Notes: generated by a model from the sequence alone, not told the origin. Counted from the stretch's first letter, positions 18,142-27,452 are shown. The stretch is DNA of 64,000 bases from Spirosoma validum (GCF_014699035.1 NZ_JACXAA010000002.1:372001-436000); one strand, 5' to 3'. Made by a program: numbers and translations.

Positions 18142-18209
18142 GTGGACCATTTTTTATCGTTTTTGGATCATTTCTTATCGTTTCTCCCCAACGCGACAAC
18201 CTACTTTTG
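18142..18209 (+). promoter_or_regulatory. Operator-promoter block 2
   Basis: GTGGACCATTTTTTATCG (18142-18159) and TTGGATCATTTCTTATCG (18163-18180) are 21 bp apart, then after 21 bp TACTTTTG (18202-18209). Same geometry as block 1. Precedes the Tat-lipoprotein gene, with a leader of about 140 nt. Confidence 0.8.
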
Positions 18210-18355
18210 ACCCGTCATTTAGGCCGTCGCTTCGCTTCCCTACCTATCTGACAGACAGGCTTATTTTAGGCCAGTCTAGCGCATAAAGCGATCCGGCTGT
18301 CTAAGGGGTAATCACTCATTGACCACGTATCAAGACGTTTAAACTAAACTTTGCC

Positions 18356-19519
18356 ATGCAATCACAAAACACCCTGAACAAACTAAGTCGAAGGAACTGG
18401 CTGCGTGATACCGCCATTGCGGTTACCGGTGTTGCTTTGTCACCCTCTTTGCTGACCAGTTGTGCCGATCATGTGATCCCGGAGCCGGGTGGTGGCCTGG
18501 GGGGGACACCCATAACAGAAGGTGAGCTAAGAAGTGCATCACAGAACTTAAAAAATATGGCAGCCTGGTGGCAAGAATTATACCTTACCACGGGTAATTA
18601 TGAAAAAAATATTCACACATTATTTAAATCAGGCCAAAAGCCATCGAGCTGGAAAGATTTTCTTATAAACTCCTTCATTACTGTAGCGCTCGGCGTCTTC
18701 GACGTAGCAGGATTAGAAATCCCTTTTCTCGGGCCGGCATTTGCCATTACCGTTAATTTTATTAATAAATGGGCATCCGGGTATGATAGGCCTGCAAGTT
18801 TTGATACTACATTCGGAGATTTTGAGAATAAACATGAAATAATATATATAGCCGTTAGGGACAAGCTACTCCTACTGGCAGATGAAAAAGACAATTACAA
18901 GAGCTTGCGGGATGCGTGGCAGCAAGAGATTGAATTTAATAACAAAAAATACACCCTTAAAGAGTTGGCGGACATACATTTCCCAACTGTTTCTAACGGT
19001 GGTGATTACGTAAAACTACAGACGGCTGCATACGAGAAATTTAGAAAAGACCTTTGGAATATGATGATCATAAAAACTGGTCAGTTAAACTATACTATTC
19101 GGCATGAGGACACCTATTATAATGATAGTTACCACCCTACCCACTACGCAGAAAGAATTTACCAAGAGCATAAAGCCTACTATGTGAGGGGCTATTATTC
19201 CCCCGCCGGGCTTAATGGTGGTTTTTATTATCGTTACTGGTATTTCACATTCGATGGTTACGAATTATCGGATGAGGCTGCCTATATATTATTTAAGGAT
19301 GGCAGGCCGGAGCAAACTTTAAACGATGAGGGGTTATTTACCCGCGATTATGTATTTAAACAATTTAACAAGGAAAAGCCTGACTTTTTTGGCTATCATG
19401 ACATAAGAAAAGATTATGAAAAAGGTCCTGGTCCCGGTGATGCCTATTATTTTGATATCAATGGAGATAACTGGGATTTCACCGGAGGAGCTTTCCCCGA
19501 CTTAGTTAAACTCAAATAA
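18356..19519 (+). CDS. Tat-exported lipoprotein of unknown function with hydrophobic hairpin
   Basis: 387 aa. The N terminus has a twin-arginine signal (SRRNWLRDTAIAVTG) ending in a lipobox (LLTSC), so it should be exported folded and lipidated. Residues about 100-145 contain two apolar stretches (FLINSFITVALGVFDVAG, IPFLGPAFAITVNFIN) within an otherwise helical first half, reminiscent of helical membrane-inserting domains such as Cry-toxin domain I; this comparison is weak. The C-terminal third is very Tyr-rich (RGYYSPAGLNGGFYYRYWY) and probably beta-sheet. Codon use is AT-richer than in the neighbours, which suggests later acquisition. Controlled by operator block 2, terminated by the hairpin at 19532. 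Function unknown. Confidence 0.75.
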   Translation: MQSQNTLNKLSRRNWLRDTAIAVTGVALSPSLLTSCADHVIPEPGGGLGGTPITEGELRSASQNLKNMAAWWQELYLTTGNYEKNIHTLFKSGQKPSSWKDFLINSFITVALGVFDVAGLEIPFLGPAFAITVNFINKWASGYDRPASFDTTFGDFENKHEIIYIAVRDKLLLLADEKDNYKSLRDAWQQEIEFNNKKYTLKELADIHFPTVSNGGDYVKLQTAAYEKFRKDLWNMMIIKTGQLNYTIRHEDTYYNDSYHPTHYAERIYQEHKAYYVRGYYSPAGLNGGFYYRYWYFTFDGYELSDEAAYILFKDGRPEQTLNDEGLFTRDYVFKQFNKEKPDFFGYHDIRKDYEKGPGPGDAYYFDINGDNWDFTGGAFPDLVKLK

Positions 19520-19531
19520 ACTACGCGACGC

Positions 19532-19568
19532 TAAGCCCACTTGTGGAAGTGTAGAATGAGTGGGCTTA
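19532..19568 (+). terminator. Hairpin terminator behind the Tat lipoprotein gene
   Basis: TAAGCCCACT/AGTGGGCTTA, 10-bp perfect stem with a 17-nt loop, 12 nt after the stop codon; only a weak T run follows. Confidence 0.55.
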
Positions 19569-19629
19569 ACGTTATTTCTCACTCCGTTAACAGGATATGT
19601 TTTACCTGGTTTGCTGAGCTTATTCAGGA

Positions 19630-20129
19630 AATCGTTCCAGTATAGTATGGTACGCTATGCCTCGGCGGGCCAGTTCCCCATAGCCGTCATTCTTTCCTGT
19701 CTAGACAGTGGTGTGCCGGTCGAAGATGTGTTTGATAAAGGCATCGGCGATCTCTTCGTGGGGCGGGTGGCGGGCAATGTCGTCAACACCGATGTAGGGG
19801 GCAGTATGGAGTTGGCTGCAAGGTATCGGAGGCTAAACTGATTTTGGGGTTAGGCCATCAAGGCCGCCATTGATGAGGTGCACTTGGGGAATATAACCGC
19901 TATGCTAGCTAACAGTAGGTCCGTTATGGTTCGATCCAGGGACTTTACCGGTGACAAGACGGCCAGAAATGCTGCCTATGTGGAGGTAGTTATCAAGAAC
20001 AATGTTCTCAACATAATCGAGACGATTAAAGCTAGAAGTCCCATCCTGAACCAGATGAGTGAGCAGGGAAAAATAAAAATAGTGGGCGCCTATTACGATC
20101 TTCACACCGAAGCGGTAACTTTTCTATAA
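19630..20129 (+). pseudogene. Beta-class carbonic anhydrase, decayed
   Basis: The two frame pieces read FPIAVILSCLDSGVPVEDVF, GIGDLFVGRVAGNVVNTD and, after a frame change near 19840, HLGNITAMLANSR, RSRDFTGDKTARNAAYVE, KIKIVGAYYDLHTEAVTFL. These match in order a beta carbonic anhydrase. The N-terminal third and start are missing. The catalytic dyad motif CxDSR is CLDSG, so the Arg is lost, and the HxxC zinc motif has been deleted at the frame change. The gene is therefore dead. Intact enzymes interconvert CO2 and bicarbonate. Confidence 0.88.
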
Positions 20130-20200
20130 AGGACGTGCTTAGCCAATGCTCTACCCATTGCCGTCGTTCGGTCATAGTTTTTTCTCAAATCCTCTCTTTT

Positions 20201-22129
20201 ATGCAACCTTCTTTAATGGGGCTTCCACCGATCAACAAGCTTCGACCCGTTGCTAGTCGGCTGACTAGCTACGTATGTCTGAGTCTTTTTCTGCTGGGTC
20301 TGTTAACAAACAGGACATGGGCACAAACCAATGGGCCAACCTGTGGGAGCTACGCAAACCGTGGTACGGCCAATGGTTTAGGCACTGATTTGATTACTGG
20401 CATATATGCGCAGGGTAGCACCGTCTATGCCGCTACGGGTGGGGGACTGGGCATCTCCACGGATAGGGGCCAAAGCTTTGCCAGCAAAACCACCATTGAT
20501 GGCTTAGGTAGTAATGTGGTCACAGGGGTATATGCTCTGGGTAGCACCGTTTATGCCGCTACAGATGGAGGGCTGAGTATCTCCACGAATGGGGGCCAAA
20601 GCTTTGCCAACAAAACCACGATTGATGGCTTAGGCAGTAATTCGGTCTATGGCGTATATGCGCAAGGCAGCACTGTCTATGTTGCTACGGCTGGGGGACT
20701 GAGCATCTCTACCGATGGGACCCAAAGCTTCGACAATAAAACCGCCACCGATGGCTTAGGTGATGATGTGGTCTATAGCGTGTATGCGCAGGGTAGCACT
20801 GTCTATGTTGCTACAGATGATGGATTAAGCATCTCCACGGATGGAGCTCAAAGCTTCACCATTATTAAAACCACCACCGATGGCTTAGGCGATAATGTGG
20901 TCAATGGCGTGTATGCGCAGGGTAGTACGGTCTATGCCGCTACGAAAAAAGGGTTAAGCATCTCCACGGATGGGGGCCAAAGCTTTGCTAATAAAACCAC
21001 CATTGATGGCTTAAGCAATAATTTCGTCACGGGTGTATATGCTTTGGGTAGCACCGTTTATGCCACTACAGCTGGAGGACTGAGCATCTCCACGAATGGA
21101 GGCCAACACTTCACGACCTATACGACGGCTAATGGCTTAGGCAGTAATTCGGTCAATGGTGTATATGCTCTGGGTAGCACCGTCTATGTCGCTACGACTG
21201 GAGGGGTGTCCTTGTGTTCGTCTCCACCAACGCTTATCAACCTGAGTGCTTCTCCTAACCCCGTTTGCGCGGGCCTTCCCCTGAGCTTCTCGGCGGGGGT
21301 CGGTAGCACGCCGGGATCGTATAGTTATGTGCTTACCAATGGCAGCACCTCCCTTAATGGTTCGACCAGCAGTCCCACATTCAGCCAGAGCCTAACGGCC
21401 AGCGGTTCGGGCCTCCAGACCTTCACGCTCACCGTCAGTACGAGTGAGGGCTCGGCCATAGCAACTGTGGACGTAACGGTCAACGTTTCACCAGTCGCCA
21501 GCCTGACGGCCAGTGGCCCACTCGCAACGCCCAATGCCAGTGTTACGTTAACGGCTTCACCGGGAGCGACTTCCTACACCTTCAGTACCGGTGCTACGCA
21601 GGTCAATAGCAGCAATACGGCTATCGTCACGACGCCTGGCTTATACTCAGTCACTCTAACGGGGAGCAATGGCTGCTCAGCAACGGCGATAACGACGGTC
21701 ATCGCTGTTGCTGATCTGACGCCGATTCTGTACGCCCGGCCCTCGACCGTGTATGCCAATACTCCACTGACGGTGGTGGTGGATGTGGTGGAGATCGATT
21801 CGGTTGCCACCAGTGGGCTCATCACCGTCAAAGTCACCAAAGATGCCAAAGCCCCCCTGAGCTTCGATGGCAGCCTGACCACGTTAGGAGGACGTAGCAT
21901 TCAGAATACGAGCTGGAACTTTACCAGTGAGGACGGTTACTACGTGCTGACCAGCAGTCAGCCCCTTGGCGGGGGGGCTGTCCGAAGCTTTGGGTTGAGC
22001 GGATTGCTCAGTCCGGGGGCCACCAGTGGGGTACTGACGGTGAGTGCTACGGTGGTGGGGGGAAGTGGTGGAGAGGTGCGGATTACCAACAATGTAGACG
22101 CCGATAAGGTCGACTATTTTCAGCAATGA
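20201..22129 (+). CDS. Secreted seven-repeat beta-propeller protein with EYFQQ-type C-terminal module
   Basis: 642 aa from the ATG that gives a normal signal peptide (YVCLSLFLLGLLTNRTWAQ); an upstream GTG would bury it. Residues about 59-338 are seven repeats of 42 aa (one of 43) with the pattern GLGxNxVxGVYAxGSTVYxAT and GGLSISTxGGQSF, a single-chain seven-bladed propeller. Repeats are almost identical at DNA level, a sign of recent tandem expansion. Two PKD/Ig-like domains follow (about 345-500). The last 137 residues are the module that starts DLTPILYARPS and ends NNVDADKVDYFQQ at the stop codon. Probably a surface protein binding a partner or polymer; no enzyme motif seen. Confidence 0.85.
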   Translation: MQPSLMGLPPINKLRPVASRLTSYVCLSLFLLGLLTNRTWAQTNGPTCGSYANRGTANGLGTDLITGIYAQGSTVYAATGGGLGISTDRGQSFASKTTIDGLGSNVVTGVYALGSTVYAATDGGLSISTNGGQSFANKTTIDGLGSNSVYGVYAQGSTVYVATAGGLSISTDGTQSFDNKTATDGLGDDVVYSVYAQGSTVYVATDDGLSISTDGAQSFTIIKTTTDGLGDNVVNGVYAQGSTVYAATKKGLSISTDGGQSFANKTTIDGLSNNFVTGVYALGSTVYATTAGGLSISTNGGQHFTTYTTANGLGSNSVNGVYALGSTVYVATTGGVSLCSSPPTLINLSASPNPVCAGLPLSFSAGVGSTPGSYSYVLTNGSTSLNGSTSSPTFSQSLTASGSGLQTFTLTVSTSEGSAIATVDVTVNVSPVASLTASGPLATPNASVTLTASPGATSYTFSTGATQVNSSNTAIVTTPGLYSVTLTGSNGCSATAITTVIAVADLTPILYARPSTVYANTPLTVVVDVVEIDSVATSGLITVKVTKDAKAPLSFDGSLTTLGGRSIQNTSWNFTSEDGYYVLTSSQPLGGGAVRSFGLSGLLSPGATSGVLTVSATVVGGSGGEVRITNNVDADKVDYFQQ

Positions 22130-22144
22130 AGCTCACTATCACTC

Positions 22145-22310
22145 GTAGAAAGAGTGGTATTGACTACACCGATCAGGACTGGATTCGGGCGTTGTGCCAC
22201 GGGCTGGGAGAAGACAACAACCAATCTAGTTCCTGCCTTCGCACGGGCCCGGTCAGCCGCCCAGCCCCGACACTTCATCGACGGCTAACCCGGGCCATTG
22301 GACATAAGCC
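22145..22310 (+). pseudogene. Broken copy of the di-heme cytochrome gene
   Basis: GATTGACTACACCGATCAGG and GGATTCGGGCGTTGTGCCAC match the intact cytochrome gene at about 15946-16010; the sequence then jumps to a match around CGCCCAGCCCCGACAC (intact copy at about 16305-16370). About 270 bp in between, and both flanks with the heme sites, are missing. Confidence 0.85.
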
Positions 22311-22419
22311 ATCACAACCTACGTAGGTAACAAATAGCTTGAGTAATATGCCCGATGTCCCAAGAGTTTGCCAGTCAGAATTGACTGGTATGGGCCTTGT
22401 TTATCTGTTTTGGCATTAA

Positions 22420-22487
22420 ATGGACCATTCGTTATGGTATTTGGACCATTTGTTATCGTCTTGAGGTATGGCTGCCGTCTACTTTTG
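22420..22487 (+). promoter_or_regulatory. Operator-promoter block 3
   Basis: ATGGACCATTCGTTATGG (22420-22437) and TTGGACCATTTGTTATCG (22441-22458), 21 bp apart, then 21 bp and TACTTTTG (22480-22487). Lies in front of the first beta-lactamase-like gene and rules out start codons upstream of about 22494. Confidence 0.8.
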
Positions 22488-22530
22488 GGTAGAAATTAAC
22501 GAGATGACTAACTTTCCTTTACTACCAGAT

Positions 22531-23826
22531 ATGTTCAATAACTCATGTCCCTCGAAAGTTGCGATACGCCTGGGTATGGTTGCACTGAGTTCTGTATTTT
22601 TTACCGCCTGTTCATCCCTGCTCAATGATCATCCCCTGACGGGGCCTCAACCCAGTAGCCAGAGCCGGGTGCAAAAAGCGGTCAACAACGTTCGCACCGC
22701 CCTGGAAAAGGAACTGGGCAATTCGGTCCCTTCGCTGAATCTGTATATTGAGACACCGACCGAAAAAATCTTTGCCTCCTCGGTACCAGCAGGCGCTACG
22801 CCCTACACCGAAAATACCAACTTTCGCTTTGCCAGTAATACCAAGACCTTTACATCTACGGCTATTCTGAAAATGCATCAGGACGGCTATCTGAACATAC
22901 ACGCGAAAATCAGCGACAACATTCCGGGGAGCAACATCCCCTACGTGCCTAATACGACTGAGTGGGATTTTCCCTTTAAAAATGAGATTACCATTGAGCA
23001 ACTGCTGCAACATTCGGCTGGCGTTTATGATGTTGATAATGGGATTGTTCCTGGAACCGGTGGACTGTCCTATACTGCCTATACGCAGGGCGTTGACTCC
23101 ACCCATCAGTTTACGGCCGACGAACTGGTTAAGCCACTAGTTTGGTACAAGCTATATTCTTTTCCTCCGGGTACCGGTTTTAAGTATAGCAATACGGGTT
23201 ATACAATACTGGGCTATATTATTGCTCGCATCTATTCGACGAAATTTTTAACGCCCAAAACTTACGAGGATTACCTGAGAGATCACATCGTTGGGGGAAT
23301 TGCGCCTGTTCAGTTGGCTATTCATTTCCCCGTCAGAGCTGATGATACGAAGATGCCGGACCCCTATGTGATGGGCATTGAACGGAATCTCGGAAAGGTG
23401 CCAAAAATCTACAAAGACTACAACATGAGTGCACAGGTAGCGGAGGGCAATGGCTACAGCTCTCCAGCCTCACTCAATACGTTCGTGCGGACGCTGATGA
23501 AAGGCCAGAACGTATTGACATCGTTCACCGTAGATTCTCTCATGCAAGCCGATATTAAAATAGATACAAGTAACAGGAACCACTATGCCCTTGGATGCTT
23601 CTTCACGCCGAATATGGGCTTTGGACATAATGGAGAGCGCTGTGGGACACTGTCACTTATGGCTTATGATCCCGTTACTGACGTGTCGGTCGTGGCGTTT
23701 ATAAATCTGGTTGATAAAAGCGATGGTAAAGAAGGCCAGAATAGCACGTTTGCTAAGTGTTTCACCGCTATATACAATGCGGCTTGGGATGGTAGGGCGG
23801 CCTTAGGATATCCAGGCAGGCCCTAA
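22531..23826 (+). CDS. Serine beta-lactamase/D-Ala-D-Ala carboxypeptidase-like lipoprotein 1
   Basis: 431 aa from the chosen ATG (22504 is possible; a start at 22468 would lie upstream of the -7 box). SPII signal MVALSSVFFTAC. Class C/beta-lactamase-related fold with SxxK at Ser102-Lys105 (SNTK), the Y-x-N equivalent YSN in GFKYSNTGY, and HxG in GFGHNGERCG near the C terminus. Such proteins hydrolyse D-amino-acid peptides, esters or beta-lactams in the periplasm; substrate unknown. More similar to the third copy (RVQKAVNNVR against RVQEAVNKVR) than to the second. Confidence 0.88.
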   Translation: MFNNSCPSKVAIRLGMVALSSVFFTACSSLLNDHPLTGPQPSSQSRVQKAVNNVRTALEKELGNSVPSLNLYIETPTEKIFASSVPAGATPYTENTNFRFASNTKTFTSTAILKMHQDGYLNIHAKISDNIPGSNIPYVPNTTEWDFPFKNEITIEQLLQHSAGVYDVDNGIVPGTGGLSYTAYTQGVDSTHQFTADELVKPLVWYKLYSFPPGTGFKYSNTGYTILGYIIARIYSTKFLTPKTYEDYLRDHIVGGIAPVQLAIHFPVRADDTKMPDPYVMGIERNLGKVPKIYKDYNMSAQVAEGNGYSSPASLNTFVRTLMKGQNVLTSFTVDSLMQADIKIDTSNRNHYALGCFFTPNMGFGHNGERCGTLSLMAYDPVTDVSVVAFINLVDKSDGKEGQNSTFAKCFTAIYNAAWDGRAALGYPGRP

Positions 23827-23838
23827 CGATCAGTTACC

Positions 23839-24386
23839 ATAAAACGCACGTCAATCCTTTGCCTGATAACCCTGTTTATTCTGGGTAGCGTAACGCTTCA
23901 GTCCTGTTTTACCGTAGTTGATCATGCACCACCGACGGATGTCCATGCCCAACTCCAGCAACTCACCGACAGCCTCTATCAGCACGTCAATCAGAAATGG
24001 AGCATCGAGAAGAACACAGGCGTATCTTCCTGCAAGTCAATACGCCGGCTGATATTACCAAATGGATCGAATTATTGCTGACGGGCAAAGCTGGAATTTC
24101 GCCCGAAAACGTAGCCTTAATGAAAGAAATGGAAGTAGCTGACACCGAGCGTGGCGTATATGGATTGGGGCTTTCGGTGGACGAATTGGGATATGGTCAC
24201 AACGGCGCTCATCTGAGTTATATGTCTATCCTGCGCTACAACCCGGCGACGAAAACGACGGTTTTGATTGTGGCTAGTTTCTTCAAAATTGGCGTCAGTC
24301 CGGATGAAACCAAAGCTGATTTGTCGTATCTGAGTTCTTCATTACAGAAAACGGCCGTAAGAGCGGTCCAACTTGCGAAGCGTTAA
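23839..24386 (+). pseudogene. Broken beta-lactamase-like lipoprotein gene
   Basis: Starts with a mutated initiator (ATA instead of ATG) and a lipoprotein signal (LFILGSVTLQSC), continues as LQQLTDSLYQHVNQKWSIEK, then loses the frame and joins directly from NTP near the N terminus to ADITKWIELLLTGKAG near residue 290 of the intact second copy. The catalytic SxxK and YSN motifs are absent. In the intact copy the sequence ACGCCTGCCG occurs at both points that are joined here, so a deletion between short direct repeats explains the structure. The remaining end still carries GYGHNGAHL. Confidence 0.88.
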
Positions 24387-24439
24387 TTACCGCGGCCCAG
24401 AGACTATAAAAGCCCAACTGAGTAGGCCGGTGGAACCAA

Positions 24440-24507
24440 TTGGACCAATTCTTATCGGATTTGGATCATTTCTTATCGTTTTGCGGAATGGCTACCGCCT
24501 ACTTTTG
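24440..24507 (+). promoter_or_regulatory. Operator-promoter block 4
   Basis: TTGGACCAATTCTTATCG (24440-24457) and TTGGATCATTTCTTATCG (24461-24478), 21 bp apart, then 21 bp and TACTTTTG (24500-24507). Drives the second and probably the third beta-lactamase-like gene. Confidence 0.8.
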
Positions 24508-24624
24508 GGTCGAGATCAGTGAGGTGATTTCGATCCGCAAGCGGGTAGACGTAAGACTTTGTTAACGGCTTCCTGAAACGCAACCAAAAATGATTTTTCG
24601 ACTTTTCTCTTAACTCATAGTACC

Positions 24625-25866
24625 ATGAATATCAAGTCAATGTTTACCCTGGTTACCGTTCTTGTCCTGGGTAGCACAATACTAAATTCCTGTCTCAAAA
24701 TCGATCACGTATCCCCTACGGATACCCGTGCTCAGCTCCAGTACCTGACTGATAGTCTTTATCAGCGCTTTAACGGAAAATGGGGCATCGGGAAAAATGA
24801 AGGAGGGCTTTTTCTGCAAGTCAATACGCCTGCCGGATCGAATCTGGTGTCGAGCAACATCGAGCCCGGTGTTCAGGGAAATACATATTTCCGGATCGCC
24901 AGTATAACTAAAACCTTTACGGCAGCGGCCATCATACTGCTTCAGCAGGAAGGTAAACTGAACATTAACGACTTTATTCCGGCTTATCTGCCTAATACAC
25001 CTGCCTACGATATCCCTTACAAGGGTCAGATTACTATTAAACAACTCCTCCAGCACCGGGCGGGTGTGTTTGATATAACTAATCAGGACATACCTAAAAC
25101 CGTTAATCAGCCCTACGCAGGCAAACGCTACGGCGAATATGTTCGGAAAGAGCTTAAACAGGACACGCACACCTTCACGTTTGACGAACAGGTCGGTGTT
25201 GTGGCTCAGAACAAGCTGTCCAACTTCGCTCCGGGCACTACATTCCAGTATTCAAATACGGGATACAATCTGCTGGGCAAAATTATTGAGAAAATTTCGA
25301 GCATGTCGTATAGCGATTTTATCCGGACCCGGTTTCTAGAGCCGTTGAAGCTGACTAATACATACAGTGTCTGGCAGGGGACCGACCAGCGAATGAAAGA
25401 CCCATTTGTTCAATCCTATCTTTACTTACCCGGCGAGCCTGTAGAGAATACTCCCGAAGACAACATGTCGTTGTACGTAACGGAGGGCAATCTGGTGTCA
25501 ACGCCTGCCGACATCACCCGGTGGATGGAATTGTTAATGACAGGCCAGGCGGGACTGACATCCCAAAGCGTAGCCATGATGCAGGAGATGCTACCCGCTG
25601 ACGTATCCCACGGTGTTTATGGATTAGGACTTACGTTCAACGAAGGATTAGGCTATGGTCACGACGGTGCCCATTTAAGTTTTGTCTCTACACTGCGGTA
25701 CAACCCGGCTACGAAGACAACTGTGCTTCTAGTCGCCAACTTTATTAAGATCAGCGGTATACCAGAAATCCCCGGTGATATAACTAGCCGGGATGCTGGT
25801 TTTCTGGAGCTGGCTTTGGGTGTGCGGAATACGGCCTTACGCGCGGCTCAGATCGCGAATAAGTAA
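24625..25866 (+). CDS. Serine beta-lactamase-like lipoprotein 2
   Basis: 413 aa with SPII signal (VLGSTILNSC). SxxK at Ser93-Lys96 (SITK), YSN in FQYSNTGYN, and a C-terminal HxG in GYGHDGAHL. The fold is that of class C beta-lactamases and D-aminopeptidase/esterase relatives. It is the intact parent or sister of the pseudogene just upstream, sharing GLFLQVNTP and STPADIT. Leader from block 4 is about 110 nt. The next gene follows after 69 nt without operator, so the two are probably one operon. Confidence 0.88.
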   Translation: MNIKSMFTLVTVLVLGSTILNSCLKIDHVSPTDTRAQLQYLTDSLYQRFNGKWGIGKNEGGLFLQVNTPAGSNLVSSNIEPGVQGNTYFRIASITKTFTAAAIILLQQEGKLNINDFIPAYLPNTPAYDIPYKGQITIKQLLQHRAGVFDITNQDIPKTVNQPYAGKRYGEYVRKELKQDTHTFTFDEQVGVVAQNKLSNFAPGTTFQYSNTGYNLLGKIIEKISSMSYSDFIRTRFLEPLKLTNTYSVWQGTDQRMKDPFVQSYLYLPGEPVENTPEDNMSLYVTEGNLVSTPADITRWMELLMTGQAGLTSQSVAMMQEMLPADVSHGVYGLGLTFNEGLGYGHDGAHLSFVSTLRYNPATKTTVLLVANFIKISGIPEIPGDITSRDAGFLELALGVRNTALRAAQIANK

Positions 25867-25935
25867 GCATCGGTTTAACTGATTTCTATGACCAGCTCTT
25901 ATTAACCACTTGTTAAAAATCTCGAATCAAGTAAG

Positions 25936-27243
25936 ATGAACTCTTTCTTTTTTACCCATTACCGCAAGCGGTCTGCTTTCTCGCTGACAACTATTCACAC
26001 CATTTTTATCAGATGTTTTCTGGTTGGCGGAATGACCAGCTTGCTGTTCGGCTGTAACGTCATTAACCTGGACGATCACCCTGTTCCGGCGACGCAGCGG
26101 GTCCAGGAAGCCGTCAATAAAGTGCGGGCCGATCTGGAAAAAGATCTTCAGAAGGAGGTCCCTTCCCTCAATGTACTGATTCAGACGCCTACCCAAACCT
26201 ACTTCGCATCTTCGGTTGCTGCGGGGCGTCAACCTGTCACTCCCAACACCGTTTATCGATTCGCCAGTGTAACCAAAAACTTTACTGGCGCGGCTATTAT
26301 GAAGATGTATCAGGACGGCTGGCTCGACTACAAAGCTCACGTCAACGATCTGATCCCGAATACCAATCTGCCCTACGTACCGAATACCCCGGACTGGAAC
26401 TTTCCCTACAAAAGTCAAATCACCATCGAGCAACTGCTCAATCACAGTGCAGGCGTGTTCGATGTGGATAATGACCCGGTGCCGGGCTATAACGGGGAGA
26501 GTTTCGTCAATTACGTTCTATCCCGGGATTCGACCCATCAGTTCACGGCTGAGGAAATGATCAAACAACTGATCGATCACGATCTTAAATACTTCACACC
26601 CGGTAACGGTCAACACTATAGCAACACGGGCTATGTCATCCTGAGTCGGATCATCGAACGGGTCTACTCGGCCAGGAGCGGTAGCGCGAAGACGTATGCC
26701 GATTACCTCTACGACCACATCACCGGACCGGCCAGCCGGGTGCCCGTACCGGTCTCGTTTCCTTACCGGGCTAACGACGTTCAGCTACCCCAACCCAGCG
26801 TAGCCAGCCTGCTCTGGCGGCCATCGGGCAAGCTGGAAAGCTTCGGTCGGGTCAATATGAGTGGTCACGTCGGGGAGGGCAATGGCTACAGCACCATGGC
26901 GGCTCTGAACACCTACGTGCGTTCGCTGATGCGGGGTGAGAACGTATTGAATACCCATACGGTCGAGCTGATGCAAACCGAGGGTTCAACCGCCAAGCCC
27001 ACGTATGCGCTGGGTACCTCCCTATTCGCCAATTTAGGTTACGGCCACAACGGGGCCATTGCGGGCTATCTGACGCTCGTAGTTTACGACCCAACTATAG
27101 AAGTGTCACTGGTGGCGATGCTGCCGTTCTGGGATCTGACCCAGGGACCGAATGGCGACATATCGTTTGGGAAATGCTTCAATGCCATGTATGATGCATC
27201 CTATGCAGCCCGGTCGGCCTTAGGCTATCCGGGTAAACCCTGA
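25936..27243 (+). CDS. Serine beta-lactamase-like lipoprotein 3
   Basis: 435 aa, SPII signal ending LLFGC. SxxK at Ser111-Lys114 (SVTK), YSN in HYSNTGYVI and HxG in GYGHNGAIAG, so the active site looks complete. Closest in the window to lipoprotein 1. Having three paralogues side by side suggests either gene dosage or different peptide/ester substrates. No separate promoter is visible; it converges on tldD with a shared palindromic terminator between. Confidence 0.88.
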   Translation: MNSFFFTHYRKRSAFSLTTIHTIFIRCFLVGGMTSLLFGCNVINLDDHPVPATQRVQEAVNKVRADLEKDLQKEVPSLNVLIQTPTQTYFASSVAAGRQPVTPNTVYRFASVTKNFTGAAIMKMYQDGWLDYKAHVNDLIPNTNLPYVPNTPDWNFPYKSQITIEQLLNHSAGVFDVDNDPVPGYNGESFVNYVLSRDSTHQFTAEEMIKQLIDHDLKYFTPGNGQHYSNTGYVILSRIIERVYSARSGSAKTYADYLYDHITGPASRVPVPVSFPYRANDVQLPQPSVASLLWRPSGKLESFGRVNMSGHVGEGNGYSTMAALNTYVRSLMRGENVLNTHTVELMQTEGSTAKPTYALGTSLFANLGYGHNGAIAGYLTLVVYDPTIEVSLVAMLPFWDLTQGPNGDISFGKCFNAMYDASYAARSALGYPGKP

Positions 27244-27452
27244 TCTGGACTTAGATAGACGTATTACCACTTGTACCTCACCAAATGGACAAAAGGGACT
27301 GATGCGCAATCAGTGCTATGGATGAAATAAAATTAACAAGAGTTAGATACTCCCATGATGCAGGATCATTGAAAGCGAATGATCTTGACGATAAAGAAAA
27401 GTAGATCTAAGCTACCCGATCGAAGGTACTTTCGACATTCAGTCATTAGTCA

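Noticed and set aside
20375..21213. Regular 126-bp repeats considered as CRISPR or satellite
   Set aside because: They are in frame, 42 codons each, and encode propeller blades of a secreted protein.
22468..22530. Upstream start of the first beta-lactamase-like gene
   Set aside because: It lies before the TACTTTTG -7 box of operator block 3, so it would not be transcribed from that promoter; the later ATG gives a proper lipoprotein signal.
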